Part shown: piece by piece, positions 46,546 to 56,942 of the stretch
Layout of the letters: every line of letters begins with the position of its first letter
Position numbering within the stretch: the first letter of the stretch is position 1
Source: Aotearoamyces nothofagi
Taxonomy: Eukaryota > Ascomycota > Leotiomycetes > Leotiales > Tympanidaceae
Direction: 5' to 3'
Assembly (NCBI GenBank): GCA_015345905.1
Contig: JADDTR010000026.1
Span: 186,001 to 250,000, forward strand
DNA length: 64,000 nt
Made by a program: the position numbers and the translations under genes
Notes under the pieces: generated by a model
Database searches by the model: none
Told to the model about the DNA's origin: nothing
Seen by the model: only the letters and a program-made list of their open reading frames with translations

Positions 46546-47404
46546 GGCGTTGAGAGGCTGTCCACGGGTTGTCGATGAGTTGTTCACGGCCATGGCTCTC
46601 TGTGGGCGCCCAAGCTCGCCGTGGTCGCCTGTCTGTGGTCTGTGGTCTGGAGAAGTGCTGCTAGGGACGTCGTTCCGTATACGCGGCCGAGGCTGTCTCC
46701 AGGAGATGGGCTGAAAGGGCAGTAGATCACATCCCCGGATGGGCCGGCTGTCAAAGTGGCTCCTTGTGCCGCGCGCATCCTCGCCCAACAGAATTGCACC
46801 CGCTCGCGCTACTTTTAGAACTCCTAACTGCCGCTCAGTTAAGTTACTCTCATCCGGGTTAACGTTATCTAATCAGGCTTGCCTGTTATCTCTTCTGCCC
46901 AGCCACTGCCAATGTATTGTACGAGCTTCTGAGGACATACACCATCCGTGCTGGAATACAGCAGCTGGCATTGACTTGTTTCCACCACAGAGCATGCCTG
47001 CCCTTGAACTGCTCTCGAGACCTCGGGCCTCCCTGAAGACTTCTATACTCATGTTCGATGGCAAGAGATGCACCTCCCACGCCGCGAGAAGTCTTTATGC
47101 ATACAGCCGCTGTGCTGCGCCTGACTTGGTATTCGCCGCGCTGGCATGCATGCGCAGGTAAGCGCCGGCACCAAGCCAACCCTGTATTTGGTCGAAAGCA
47201 TAGCCACAGCTTGTTCACGGACATAGCGACTGTGACTTCTTCACTATTGCCATTGCTTGCATGGATTCTATCTATTCGGGGTTAGAGCTCAATATGTCGC
47301 CATCATAACTACTGTAACTACTGGGATTTGAGGCCTTAGGGATGTTGCTTTGCAATGATGCACCGTGCGCGGGGCTGGCGTGCGGTGGAACAGTGGGTTG
47401 ACGG

Positions 47405-47655
47405 CGATGCCGGTGACCCCTTGGTTAAACGGTGGTCCCTGTTGAAAGTGATACCACTGATTAACGGTGGTCCCTCTGGAGTGACAATTGTCCCCCGCTG
47501 ACATTAATACTCCCGTTAACGGTGGTCCTCCTAGGTGACGACAATCCCCCGTTATCGGCGGTCCCTCTCCCTCTGGTGAACGATGACCCCCGGTCGAAGA
47601 TGATACCCGGTCATCAAAGATGATCCCCCGTCATCGACAATGATCCCCGAGCTGC
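47405..47655. repeat. Degenerate tandem array of about 18-nt units
   Basis: About 13 related units of 17-25 nt. Examples of unit starts on the + strand: GGTGACCCCTTGGTTAAAC, GGTGGTCCCTGTTGAAAG, GGTGGTCCCTCTGGAGTGAC, GGTGGTCCTCCTAGGTGAC, GATGACCCCCGGTCGAAG, ATGATCCCCCGTCATCGAC. The common core is RRTGRTCCCYC followed by a GTTAAC or GTCATCG tail. Unit length is not a multiple of three and no frame stays open, so it is not coding. Confidence 0.7.
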
Positions 47656-48155
47656 AGGTGGTGGGCTTAGAACACCTCAGCCCAGCTCTCAGACCGAGCA
47701 TGTCTCCGGGTCTTGGTCTCAAGAAGCGCCATCGCTAGCCCTCGTTCCCCAAGGCACCCAATGAACACCTGGCCAAAGCCCTGCTCGAGCCCGATTCAGG
47801 TTAAGAGGGAGCAAGCATGTCGGAGGCGCAGAAGAGCGCCACTCAATGCCTTCCCCGCTGTCAAGGTATCCTTATCAAATCCACGAGACTACGAGACCAC
47901 GAGGCAAGGCAGACTTAGCTTTGTCCTCTTGATCTTCTTGGCCCTCGGACTACTCTCGGTTTCAAAAATCGATACTGCGGCCTGGTGAGAGTTCATGCGC
48001 TATTCATTGATGAGCTTTCTGCTATAAAAATGTGACTATAAAAGCTGGCCGATGTCCTGCTATGTAGTCAGGTACCTGCAGCTGTTTACTCACCTTAGCT
48101 AATACATATACAATCTTATATTCTCGCCCATCATATCCTTGGCAAGCTTAATGCT

Positions 48156-49782
48156 ATGGCACGTTCGCAGCCAGCCCAAAGCTCACTAGCCTCAAGCCAG
48201 CGCAAAAACAGAGGGAAACATCCTGTAGACCTCCACTGGGTGTATAACGCTCGAGGGACAAGCACACGGAATAATCTCGTTGATACCGATGGCATGGACA
48301 CATCAGCTCCAAAAAAGTCTCAACCGCAGATAGTGGGCGAAGAGTGAGTACACGCCATATCCCCGTCTTCCACTTGATAACTAAACACAAATGACAGGAA
48401 ATCGGTCGAGCAAATTTGTATCGCACACTTGAAATGGCTAGGCAAGAAAGTAAAGTCGCCGGTAGGCGGAGTATCTATGGAATGGTTTCAAAAGGTATAC
48501 ACCTCCCAAGCCCCTTATACCTCCCCAAAGAAAGCTAATTCTCCGTAGCAAATAAAATGGCATGCTGACGCTAAAAGGTTTCTGTATCAATACATGCACG
48601 CACACAACCTTTACGGCACCGAGGATAGCACAATCAGCCAATCACGCCTTGTTGGGTGTGCTAAAGAACTCGCCGCTGGCACAACCCTAATTGTGGGCGA
48701 CGAGGTACAGAGGAAATATCTGCGTGGCCGTATCAAAGCGGTGATTGTGAGATCGACTAGGCTATGGCTCGGACAAAATCTGTTGGAGAAGAGAGGTGAG
48801 AAATACCAAAAGTCAGATACGTTCAAACGATATTATGAGAAATGGGACGAACGGTCTCTCCACATCGCTGGAAGAGATATCATACAACTAGATGAAGAGG
48901 CCCAAGCCCAGGCAGAAGATAAACCTCTTTTTGTGAATAATGAGGAAGAGAATGCCTTTGATTTCCCGAGTTCTAGTGATAGCTTTTGGGGTAATCTTAG
49001 GAACGGAAAGGGGGTAGATAGGGCTCCAGTTGTAGAGTCAAAGGTGAGTTTACAGCTTTGAGCTGCTATGGTGAGCATATATACAGACTTTGATCTAGGT
49101 AGCAGAGCCTTCTCGATTAGCTCAAATTGCATCGCCTCCACCCTCTTCTTCGAAGCGTAGACACGCCGATGATACCTTGGAGGCGCGACAGGATTCTCGA
49201 TGGAAGAAAGCAAAGACGAACAATGTGGTCATCGGTTCTATTCCTCGAACCAACCGGCTCAAGCCCATAAACAGCACCTCCATGGAAACCAACCCGCTTC
49301 CACCTGCAAAAGGAGAGACTGTTCCGACCCCACCCTCTCCAATTACCAGTATCGAATCACCTGAAAACCGATTATCTTCACCTCTCATCGCCACTACCAA
49401 GCCAGCACTCGAGCGTGCCCGTAGCCCCGGCACAATCTTCGCCGATTCAGTACCCTCGTCCCTCCCCCAAATCTGGATATTAATCCAGCAACAATTCCGA
49501 ACGCGGACTTTCGAAATCGCGCCGTTCCTCTACGAAGACGTCCCATCTGGATCTGTCGCCGAGTTCTTCGCATGGTATAAGCAGGAATCTGGACTACCAG
49601 ACGTGATTGAGAAATTGGTGTTTAAACTCCCCGAAAGTTCGGGAAGTGGGCATTGGACGATTGGGAGGGGAGATGAGAAGAGGTTTGGCCTGTTTAAACG
49701 GAGGATGGCCGTGTGGTTGGATCGGGCTGTGAGCACCACGCCAGAGGAGAAGGATTTTTTGGTTGAGGTTTTGCCTTGCTAG
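48156..49782 (+). CDS. FFAWY-family protein, copy A (unrecognised fungal family)
   Basis: A 487-aa protein of no known family. Exons: 48156-48343, 48398-48494, 48549-49043, 49099-49782. Residues about 63-205 form a helical N-terminal module (SVEQICIAHLKWLG ... MEWFQK | QIKWHADAKRFLYQYMHAHNLYGTE), a Ser/Pro-rich linker with a basic cluster (SSSKRRH) follows, and the C-terminal module has SVAEFFAWYKQESGLP at about residues 411-426 and a DLI-type strand LVFKLPES. The same two modules, with a different middle, occur in the minus-strand gene at 56943. The second exon (97 nt) and the intron position after Lys are shared with that gene. No signal peptide or TM segment; a nuclear protein seems likely from the basic linker, but this is inference. 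Confidence 0.8.
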
Positions 49783-51873
49783 AGTGTTTCGGAGTTGTTG
49801 TATGATAGAGGGGTTTGTGTGTTCATTGCGATTTCGGACATTTTCTAAAGAGATGTCAGTAAAGAGATTTTAGGTGCTATATCGTGTATTCAGCTGAGCC
49901 TATATGGGATAAGAAGCATTTCAAATTGGCATGGTCTAGAAGACAGATTGTAGAACTAATTTTCCCGTTCTGCAAAAAGGGAAGGTATATTGCTCTTTCG
50001 ATGTTGCTCATGACTATTCCGATGTTGTGGAACTAGGATATGCAATGCATAGGAGAAGTGGAGGCCGAGTACACGGTTGGTGGGAATTGCTACCTAGTCT
50101 CTCAACCAGTCAAACCAAGTTAAGCTGCAAAAGTAACAAAACAAGGTTTGCGTCTTCGACCGTACTATCACCGGCTGGATGCTTGAAGTTATGTTACAAA
50201 CGTACGAAAGCACGGAACAAAAGGCCGAGAGAGAACAGTATGGGAAGACTGAAGAAAGTCGTGTAACAGAGAGGCCTTACTTACCGAGCTATTGGATCTT
50301 GTTACCCATCATCGCCAGTCAATCCGAGCCATAAATAGCGCAAGTATTACTGAGCACCTTGGCCTGAGGCTTGATGCGTATGTGCTCATGTGTACACCGC
50401 TGATGGGTAACGAAATGGTGTAAATCTCCGAATGGCAGGTCACCAAGCTGCTGGCGGAGCTGCGAGTCGCCGATGACCAAATGCCAAGTGGGCATACTGC
50501 AGCTTCCTCGCACTATAAATCAGTGGCAGTGGTTGCTACACCGACAGGTCAGGACGCCGCTGGGGGCGAGACGGCCACTGGAAAGCTTCTTTCCTGCCAA
50601 GTCCCAGCCGTCGACACGAACCAGCCATGGCATGCACGCTGGCAGACCGTATATATGCAGACCACAACGTAGATTTGGGATTTCCTGCGCCGTTCCAGTG
50701 TGCATGCACCCCCGGGCCAGCGATGGCTGCAATACGGGCTCGTATACCTCGAAGTAAAATGAAGTGGATGAAGGAAAACGAAGTAAAATGAAGTGAAGGG
50801 AAGACAGGAAATGAAGTGCTACGCCGGGGACGAAGCTAAGAGCAAGGCATAGCGGGCTCAGAGGGCCCTCTGGATGGCCGCACGCCAATGCAGCTCTAGG
50901 GGACATGAGGAAGCCAGCATGAGGAGGCCATCGGGGCCGTCGGGGCCGTCGTGGCCATCGCGCCTCGACTCAGATCTCAGGCGTGCCGGCACCATGGGCT
51001 GCAGATCGAATACAGAGCAAGCCGGATAAACATATGGGAGGCAGACGCCAAGCCCGGGAGCCATCGGGCGCGCCGCCAATCCCGATGCTTGTTTAGGCGC
51101 CACGGCCAGGCGGGGGACCTGGCTGCCTGGCTGTGCAACTAATAAGCTTGTTTGCGCGCCCGCAAACCCGCACACCAACCCACAAACCCACGAAACCACG
51201 AAATCTGGGCTCGGGGGGTCTGCCAGGTCTGCCAGGCTTGCCAGGCTTCTGTCGGGCTGGCCCTGAGGCACCCCTCTGCCACCACGCCCTCGGCCCCCTC
51301 CCCGTCGGTTCTGTTGGGAGCCTGGCCCGGACCTTCTCCAGTCCGGTCCCGGGCTGGCACCCACGGGTTCATGCTCTCGGCGTTGCTGCTCCCGCTGGAA
51401 TACACAACAGCATCTCCAGTATCTGGATGCTTTGCTGCCAGGCCAATGCTCGCGGGCCAGTGTCCTCGGGCCAGCACCGTGCCCTCAGAACCGTGCCTCC
51501 CAGGCCAATGCCCTCGAATCACCAGAAAGACCCAAGAAATATCCCAGCAGCCGGTAAATGAAGCTGTCCATCCTCGGGGGTGCACCTGTACATACTGGCC
51601 CATCAGCTGAGTTGAGACATGGCGGTTCTATTGCCATGCTGCCGCCTGGCGTCACCTTATCTCTCTGTCCATAGGGGCGATCGCCAGACTCCTTTTGCCA
51701 TTTCCCCATCCGGGAATCCCGATTTAGACCAAGGCGGTGGTGGCTTTCACCACCGACATGTATATAATGCTGTGAGCGGATCTCCGTCTTCATCTGATCT
51801 TCATCTGATAGCTGTCTGGAAATCGCCTTCTGTCTATCTGATATGCCCCTCGTTCTCTCTTGGTTGACACATA
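49783..51873. other. Long intergenic region with a GC-rich core
   Basis: 2.1 kb between FFAWY copy A and the multicopper oxidase, both on the + strand. AAGTAAAATGAAGTG-type purine repeats at about 50753-50793. The stretch 50850-51560 is clearly GC-rich, with short tandem pieces (GGGGCCGTCGGGGCCGTC at 50934-50951, TCTGCCAGG repeats at 51219-51250) and long overlapping open frames on both strands that reflect base composition. The last 150 nt hold the oxidase promoter elements listed separately. Confidence 0.5.
51735..51768 (+). promoter_or_regulatory. Inverted repeat and TATA box upstream of the multicopper oxidase
   Basis: A perfect 8-bp inverted repeat (CGGTGGTG at 51735-51742, CACCACCG at 51748-51755, 5-nt spacer) lies immediately upstream of TATATAAT at 51761-51768, which is 106 nt before the oxidase ATG. 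The CGG/CCG ends resemble half-sites bound by Zn2Cys6 factors, but in this orientation and spacing the assignment is only a suggestion. Confidence 0.5.
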
Positions 51874-54338
51874 ATGAAGCTTCTTAATTCTTCTTTCTTG
51901 GCCGCCTTGACGTTGGCCGTTGTACCGGTGTATTGTCGGCCCAGAGACAGGTCGGCTCTCAAGACATTTGACCTGCATCTTACTTGGGCTTCTCACGCAC
52001 CAGATGGCGTCGCCAGGTCTCAAGTGCTTGTCAATGGGCAATCCCCTGGACCGTTGATTACGATCCAAGAGGGAGACGACGTTGAAGTAGGCATCTCCTT
52101 CACTGTCACAATCCACGTTCTTCTGACATGGTACACCGCAGATATCGGTTCGGAACGGCTTGCCATGGGGCACGTCATTGCACTTCCACGGCATTGAGTA
52201 AGCCATGCAAACACGCTGTCTTGTAGAATGATGTGCTGAAACTCGAGTAGACAACACGATACACCCTGGTCAGATGGCGTCCCGGGACTCTCGCAGCGAA
52301 TGATCGAGCCTGGGGCAAGCTTCACGTATAAGTGGACTGCAACGCAACATGGCACTTACTGGTGAGCATCGACAATCGCTCTGCTTCAGTTGCATGTTCT
52401 GATATGTCTGCTAAATTAGGTACCACTCCCATGCAAGGGGACAGCTCATGGATGGACTGCTCGGTCCTATCTATATTAAGTATGCATGACACTCCAGCGA
52501 ACTTTGCAGGTGCTGACCGTTGAAGACCTGCTGAAGGTAGACTAAAACCGTTTCACTTAATCAGCAATGATACTTCCGTCATCGATAAATTCGCTCAAAT
52601 TGAGTCGAATCCGGAAGTGATAATGATGTCCGATTGGATGCACAACACCTCCGAGGTGCTTCGAGATATGGCCGTATCAGCCAACCTTGACACGATGTAA
52701 ATAATTCCCATCGCCAAGAGCGAGCATAGCTGACATTTGCCAAGTTGCACAGATAGTATCCTAATTAACGGAAAAGGTGCTGTGAACTGCCAGAGTTCAG
52801 ATTTTCTTGCATCTTTCCTTTCCCCGGGAATCAAGCTACTGTTAGACGGCCAGAACCTATCCTCCAAAGGGCAAGCATTCTTTTCACGTTTAAGTTTCAT
52901 TTGTAGAAAATCTGACGTTGGTTCTGCAGCTGTGTCCCTCTGACCGATAACTTCCAAACGTTGAGCACACACTATTTTGACCAGTTACCAGCTTCGCTTT
53001 GGGGCGAGTGCACGCCTACAACAGGACAGACAGAAATCATTGGAGTAGATGCAAGTGAGGGGTGGATAAGTCTAGAATTCATCAGTGCACCAAACGTTCT
53101 CGAATTGACATGTACGTCTTAGACCCCATCTTGAAAAATCGTCTGATCAAGTTGCAGTTTCCATTGACCAACACCCAATGTGGGTCTACGCCGCTGATGG
53201 CCAATATGTCGAGCCACAGGAAGTACACGTATGCTACATGGCTAAATATGACTAATTACTTCTGTTAATACTTGCAGGCTATCTTGGCACCTCATGGAGG
53301 TCGCTACTCGGTATTCGTAAAGCTCGACCAGCCACCCGCGAACTATACAATTCGGGTCGCTTCATCAGGTCTGAACCAAAAAGTCAGTGGCTACGCGAGC
53401 CTTTCTTACAAAGGCGGGAATAAGGGCACCACATCGATACCTTATATTGACTATGCTGGCGTAAACACCACCTCCTCAGTCGTCTTCCTTAACGAGAAAA
53501 CAATTGCGCCCTACCCCCCAATTGCACCAGCAGTTACGGCAGACGCAACACACAAGGTGTCATTTAGCCGCATTGGTAACGCATGGATGTGGGCATTGAA
53601 CAATAACGCACCCTATGGCCTTCCTCTCGAAAATTCCACTCCTCTGCTTTGGGACAAAACTGCGTTGATCAGTAATCTGACAATCGAGACGAAGAATGGC
53701 TCGTGGGTAGATTTGATCCTCATAGCTACACAGCAGCCTTCACATCCGATTCATAAGCATAGTAATAAGGGATTTATTATTGTATGATCTACTATAATAC
53801 ATAAGGTTTGATGAGAAGCTAATCGTGTATTAGGGCCAGGGGGTTGGTCCGTTTGATTGGTCGACTGTTGCGGAGGCTATTCTTGATGTACCGGAGTCAT
53901 TTAACTTGGATAATCCGCCATTGAGAGGTATGTTCATATTTCTGGGGGCTTCTTTTGGTTGTTTGGGGATGTTTGCTGATGAGAGTAGATGGGGTTTATA
54001 CACCAGCTGCTGTTGTGGAGCCGAGTTGGTTGGTGATTAGATATCAGGGTGAGTCAAATTTCTCCCAAGTAAAACGCCTTTCTTGTACTAACTATGTCCG
54101 CAGTGGTCAATCCTGGGGTATGTTATGCATAATAGTCCTACTCTTAACTTCCATACTAATCAACACAGGCCTTTCTCCTTCATTGTCATATTGACCCGCA
54201 TCTTACGGGAGGCATGGCGTAAGTATTTTCAAGTTAATTGGTTTATAATATGCTGACCGGTATAGGATCGCTTTACTTGATGGAACAGATGCCTGGCCAA
54301 CATTGCCGGCGGAGTATGGCCCGGGAGGACAGTCATAA
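51874..54338 (+). CDS. Laccase-like multicopper oxidase, secreted, 14 exons
   Basis: A 589-aa secreted three-domain copper oxidase. Signal peptide about 1-21 (MKLLNSSFLAALTLAVVPVYC). Exons: 51874-52086, 52142-52197, 52251-52361, 52420-52479, 52541-52696, 52745-52870, 52930-53111, 53158-53228, 53278-53781, 53834-53927, 53989-54048, 54104-54117, 54169-54218, 54266-54338. All four copper-binding motifs are present: HFHGI, WYHSH, HPIHKH, and HCHIDPHLTGGM (the last Met being the type-1 axial ligand). Intron 6 (52871-52929) has a GC donor (GCAAGC), and exon 12 is only 14 nt. Short open frames make it look broken, but all exons join in phase. The motifs resemble the ascomycete laccase/ascorbate-oxidase-like group; candidate substrates are phenols or melanin precursors. 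Domain order and length are normal. Confidence 0.88.
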
Positions 54339-55248
54339 TTATAATAAAGTGTATCTTAACGGCCGTTATATGGAGATGGTAAGGTAAATATGAGGTAATG
54401 GAAGTTTTATGTCCAATATATTAAGCTAATATAGCAAATATTATCACCAAATGTATTACTTTCCAATACTTTTATTAATGATACCAGAATTGTAAAATCC
54501 ACTCTCTGTTTAAACAAAACCATTTTCCAATCTCAAGATTTATTATCTACCGCTTCTGCATGCAAATAGATCAATACAGTGGCATCGAGACGGGCGTCTC
54601 GCCTAGCAAGATAACGAACTTGCGAGAGGGGCGGAGACGGACCAGAAGAGCGGTGTTGCGGGAGGGAGGATCTGATTGGGCAGTTGCGCTTTAAACAGGG
54701 GGGTTCACATATGTTGCAATTTGGCACAAAGTTGTGGGCTGCGGTGTTTTGTAGTTGATGTTGCTTGCTCAAGGCTCAAGTTACAGGCTGGTGAGAATAC
54801 CACTTAAGGTGGCTCCCGCTACTACTGCCTAAGGCATTGCTTTTACTAACTGCCCGGTACTAGCCCTTCGATTTCAACAACATATATAAAAGATTTGGGC
54901 ATATGGTATGATAGCAGACCCGAAATGGACATCGGTCAGTGCGATTGCATATTTTGGTACCTTGAGAATTTCATGATGTTTTTTTGATCTCTCTGTACTA
55001 TTATTTAAAAAGAATCCTTCATCTCGCAGAGATGGGGATGCGATGATGCCAAAGCTGTTTTAGATCCTGGTCATCAATCGGTAAATATTCCTGAATTGGC
55101 ATGACGTTTTGGCTTACGGAGACCGCCTCCGGAATCTAAAATTTTTGGCAATCGCTGGCAGCTTGGGTAAGGCTTCGGAGAGATAACTATAGGGCACATT
55201 TGCTATACTGATCGAGCCCCTGGCAAAGCCGACGATTCGAGCTTCGAT
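54339..55248. other. Intergenic region, oxidase 3' flank and SET-gene promoter
   Basis: 0.9 kb, with AT-rich parts. TATATAAAAG at about 54893-54902 resembles a TATA box, about 350 nt upstream of the SET-domain ATG. Confidence 0.4.
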
Positions 55249-56265
55249 ATGCTTCAGATGGATCAGATGGCGCCTTCGAGCACAAGCCCGTCTGTAGTGC
55301 CAAGCGACCAGAACGGTGGTGCGGCGACGTCGCATCCCTTCACCATAGAAGCTATTCCGGGGAAAGGAAAGGGCTTGATTGCTACCCTGGATATCGCACC
55401 AGGAACTTGTATCATGAGCGAAGAGCCCCTATTTACCACCGAGAATATAGCCAGCGAGCGCGATCTAGCTACGACTCTTCGATCTCTCCCGAAAGAAGCT
55501 CAGCGAGTTTTCCTCTCCCTCCACAATGCCCATCCGGGGCCTAATCCTCTCAGTAACATTGTCCGATCTAATGGCTATCCTCTCGGCCCGAGCTCTGACA
55601 TCGGCGGCATATTCCCTACTATCGCTAGAATAAATCATAGCTGTCGTCCGAATGCCCAGCATGCTTGGAGCCCGACGTTGAAGAAGGAAACGCTACATGC
55701 GGTGCGAGACATCGCAGTCGGGGACGAGATTACCTTGTCCTATAGCTTAGGCGGACCGTCCTCTGAGCGTCAGGAGAAACTGAAGCAATACTTCGGGTTT
55801 GATTGTACCTGTGAAATCTGCTCATTGCCTCCAGAACAGCTCAAGATCAGCGATGCAAGGCAGCTCAAGATGCGACAGCTAGACGAAGCAATTGGTGATC
55901 CAAAGCGAGTGCTACGAATTCCGGACAAAGCGCTCTCGGATTGCAAGACTCTCCTAGCTCTATACAACGAAGAAGATATTTCAGACACACGTCTGCCTCG
56001 TCTGTATTACGATGCTTTCCAGATCTGCAATATGCATGGGGATCAAGCTCGCGCCAGAGCTTTTGCAGAGAGAAGTCGTGAAGCAAGGACACTGTGCGAA
56101 GGAGAGGATAGCGCCGATGCAAAAGAGATGAATGCCATTGCCGCAAAGCCTTCGGCTCACGAGAGCTTCCAAGTCCTGTCATCAAAGTGGAAGCTACCTG
56201 CGAATAAGGTGCCTAAGGGACTGAATGCAGAGAACTTTGAGAAATGGCTCTGGAGAGAGAAATAA
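55249..56265 (+). CDS. SET-domain protein (SMYD/Set5-like lysine methyltransferase)
   Basis: A single-exon 338-aa protein. The SET domain spans about residues 28-190: IEAIPGKGKGLIATLDIAPGT (SET-N and AdoMet loop), RINHSCRPNAQHAW (the conserved NHS/C pseudoknot motif), and GDEITLSYS (catalytic Tyr region). It is followed by a post-SET cysteine cluster FDCTCEIC that can hold a zinc with an upstream Cys. The C-terminal 130 residues are helical with TPR-like character. No MYND finger is seen. Related fungal proteins methylate histones or other proteins; the target is unknown. The start at 55249 gives a short Ser-rich lead before the domain and is the first ATG in frame. Confidence 0.85.
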   Translation: MLQMDQMAPSSTSPSVVPSDQNGGAATSHPFTIEAIPGKGKGLIATLDIAPGTCIMSEEPLFTTENIASERDLATTLRSLPKEAQRVFLSLHNAHPGPNPLSNIVRSNGYPLGPSSDIGGIFPTIARINHSCRPNAQHAWSPTLKKETLHAVRDIAVGDEITLSYSLGGPSSERQEKLKQYFGFDCTCEICSLPPEQLKISDARQLKMRQLDEAIGDPKRVLRIPDKALSDCKTLLALYNEEDISDTRLPRLYYDAFQICNMHGDQARARAFAERSREARTLCEGEDSADAKEMNAIAAKPSAHESFQVLSSKWKLPANKVPKGLNAENFEKWLWREK

Positions 56266-56942
56266 GGGTGCGTACTTGAATATATTTGAGACATCACCAA
56301 TGCTGATTTAGGGCCTGTCAGACGCAAATAATTTTTTTACCGTGAGATAACAATCGAAGAAATAGAGGATAGTTTCTTGAACGCCTGTCACTTACCTATT
56401 ACCTACATATAGGATTGCTCGCTCTTTGGTTGCCGTGGAGGTAGGAGGAAGCTGGCTCGATCATTGGCGCTGCACGTATCACTCATACCAGCATCTAGCC
56501 ATACCTACCTGTCTCCTTCACCGACCTAGTGTCATACGTCAGTACTGAAAGCCTCCTGGTCTAATTAGATATATCGGCAGGAAATATAAAGGTTCCTTGG
56601 TTATTATAGTCGTGGGACATTGAGAAAATTAAGCGATGGACGTCACGTGCAGTAACTTCACTGAACGTTAAATAGACGCCTTTCAAATAGACGCCTTTCA
56701 AACATACAACCAAATTCGCACGGCTGTCCAATTAGAGGTAAATGCTCTCATTAAGGTTTTATGTGGGGAACCCTCCAGTTAACATACTCGTACCCCTATA
56801 TGCGATTATTCGATGATATAATACAACGATCAACGCTTGTCGCTCATAACTCAAAAGTCTCCAAACAACTATAAGCTACAGGGCAAAGATCAGCATCTCC
56901 TTCAACAAGATCAAACCTTATATTTCAAATCACCTTTACCTC
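56266..56942. other. Convergent intergenic region with a short direct repeat
   Basis: 3' flanks of the SET gene and FFAWY copy B. A 16-nt direct repeat (AAATAGACGCCTTTCA, 56669-56701) occurs twice in tandem. A CACGTG core lies at about 56643-56648. No gene recognised. Confidence 0.5.

Larger units (their letters stand above)
46144..48155. other. Long intergenic region with repeat patches
   Basis: 2.0 kb between a minus and a plus gene. It holds a GGCACAGC-type repeat (46480-46545) and a degenerate tandem array (47405-47655), both listed separately. Open frames on both strands at 46243-47285 overlap each other and show no domain. A frame at 47713-47988 ends in a hydrophobic stretch but has no other support. 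Confidence 0.45.

Noticed and set aside
46243-46799. Cys/Pro-rich minus-strand frame over the GGCACAGC repeat
   Set aside because: Its repeats (PPLC-type) come from the DNA repeat itself; adjacent frames are equally open.
50858-51610. Long overlapping frames on both strands
   Set aside because: They reflect local GC richness (few stop codons); composition is Pro/Gly/Ser-rich in all frames and no motif is seen.
51874-54338. Degraded multicopper oxidase pseudogene
   Set aside because: Many short broken frames suggested decay, but 14 exons join in phase to a complete 589-aa oxidase with all copper motifs.
35401-54338. Secondary-metabolite cluster (transporter, RTA1, NmrA-like, oxidase)
   Set aside because: No PKS, NRPS, terpene synthase or pathway regulator in the window, and the genes are interleaved with unrelated ones and far apart.
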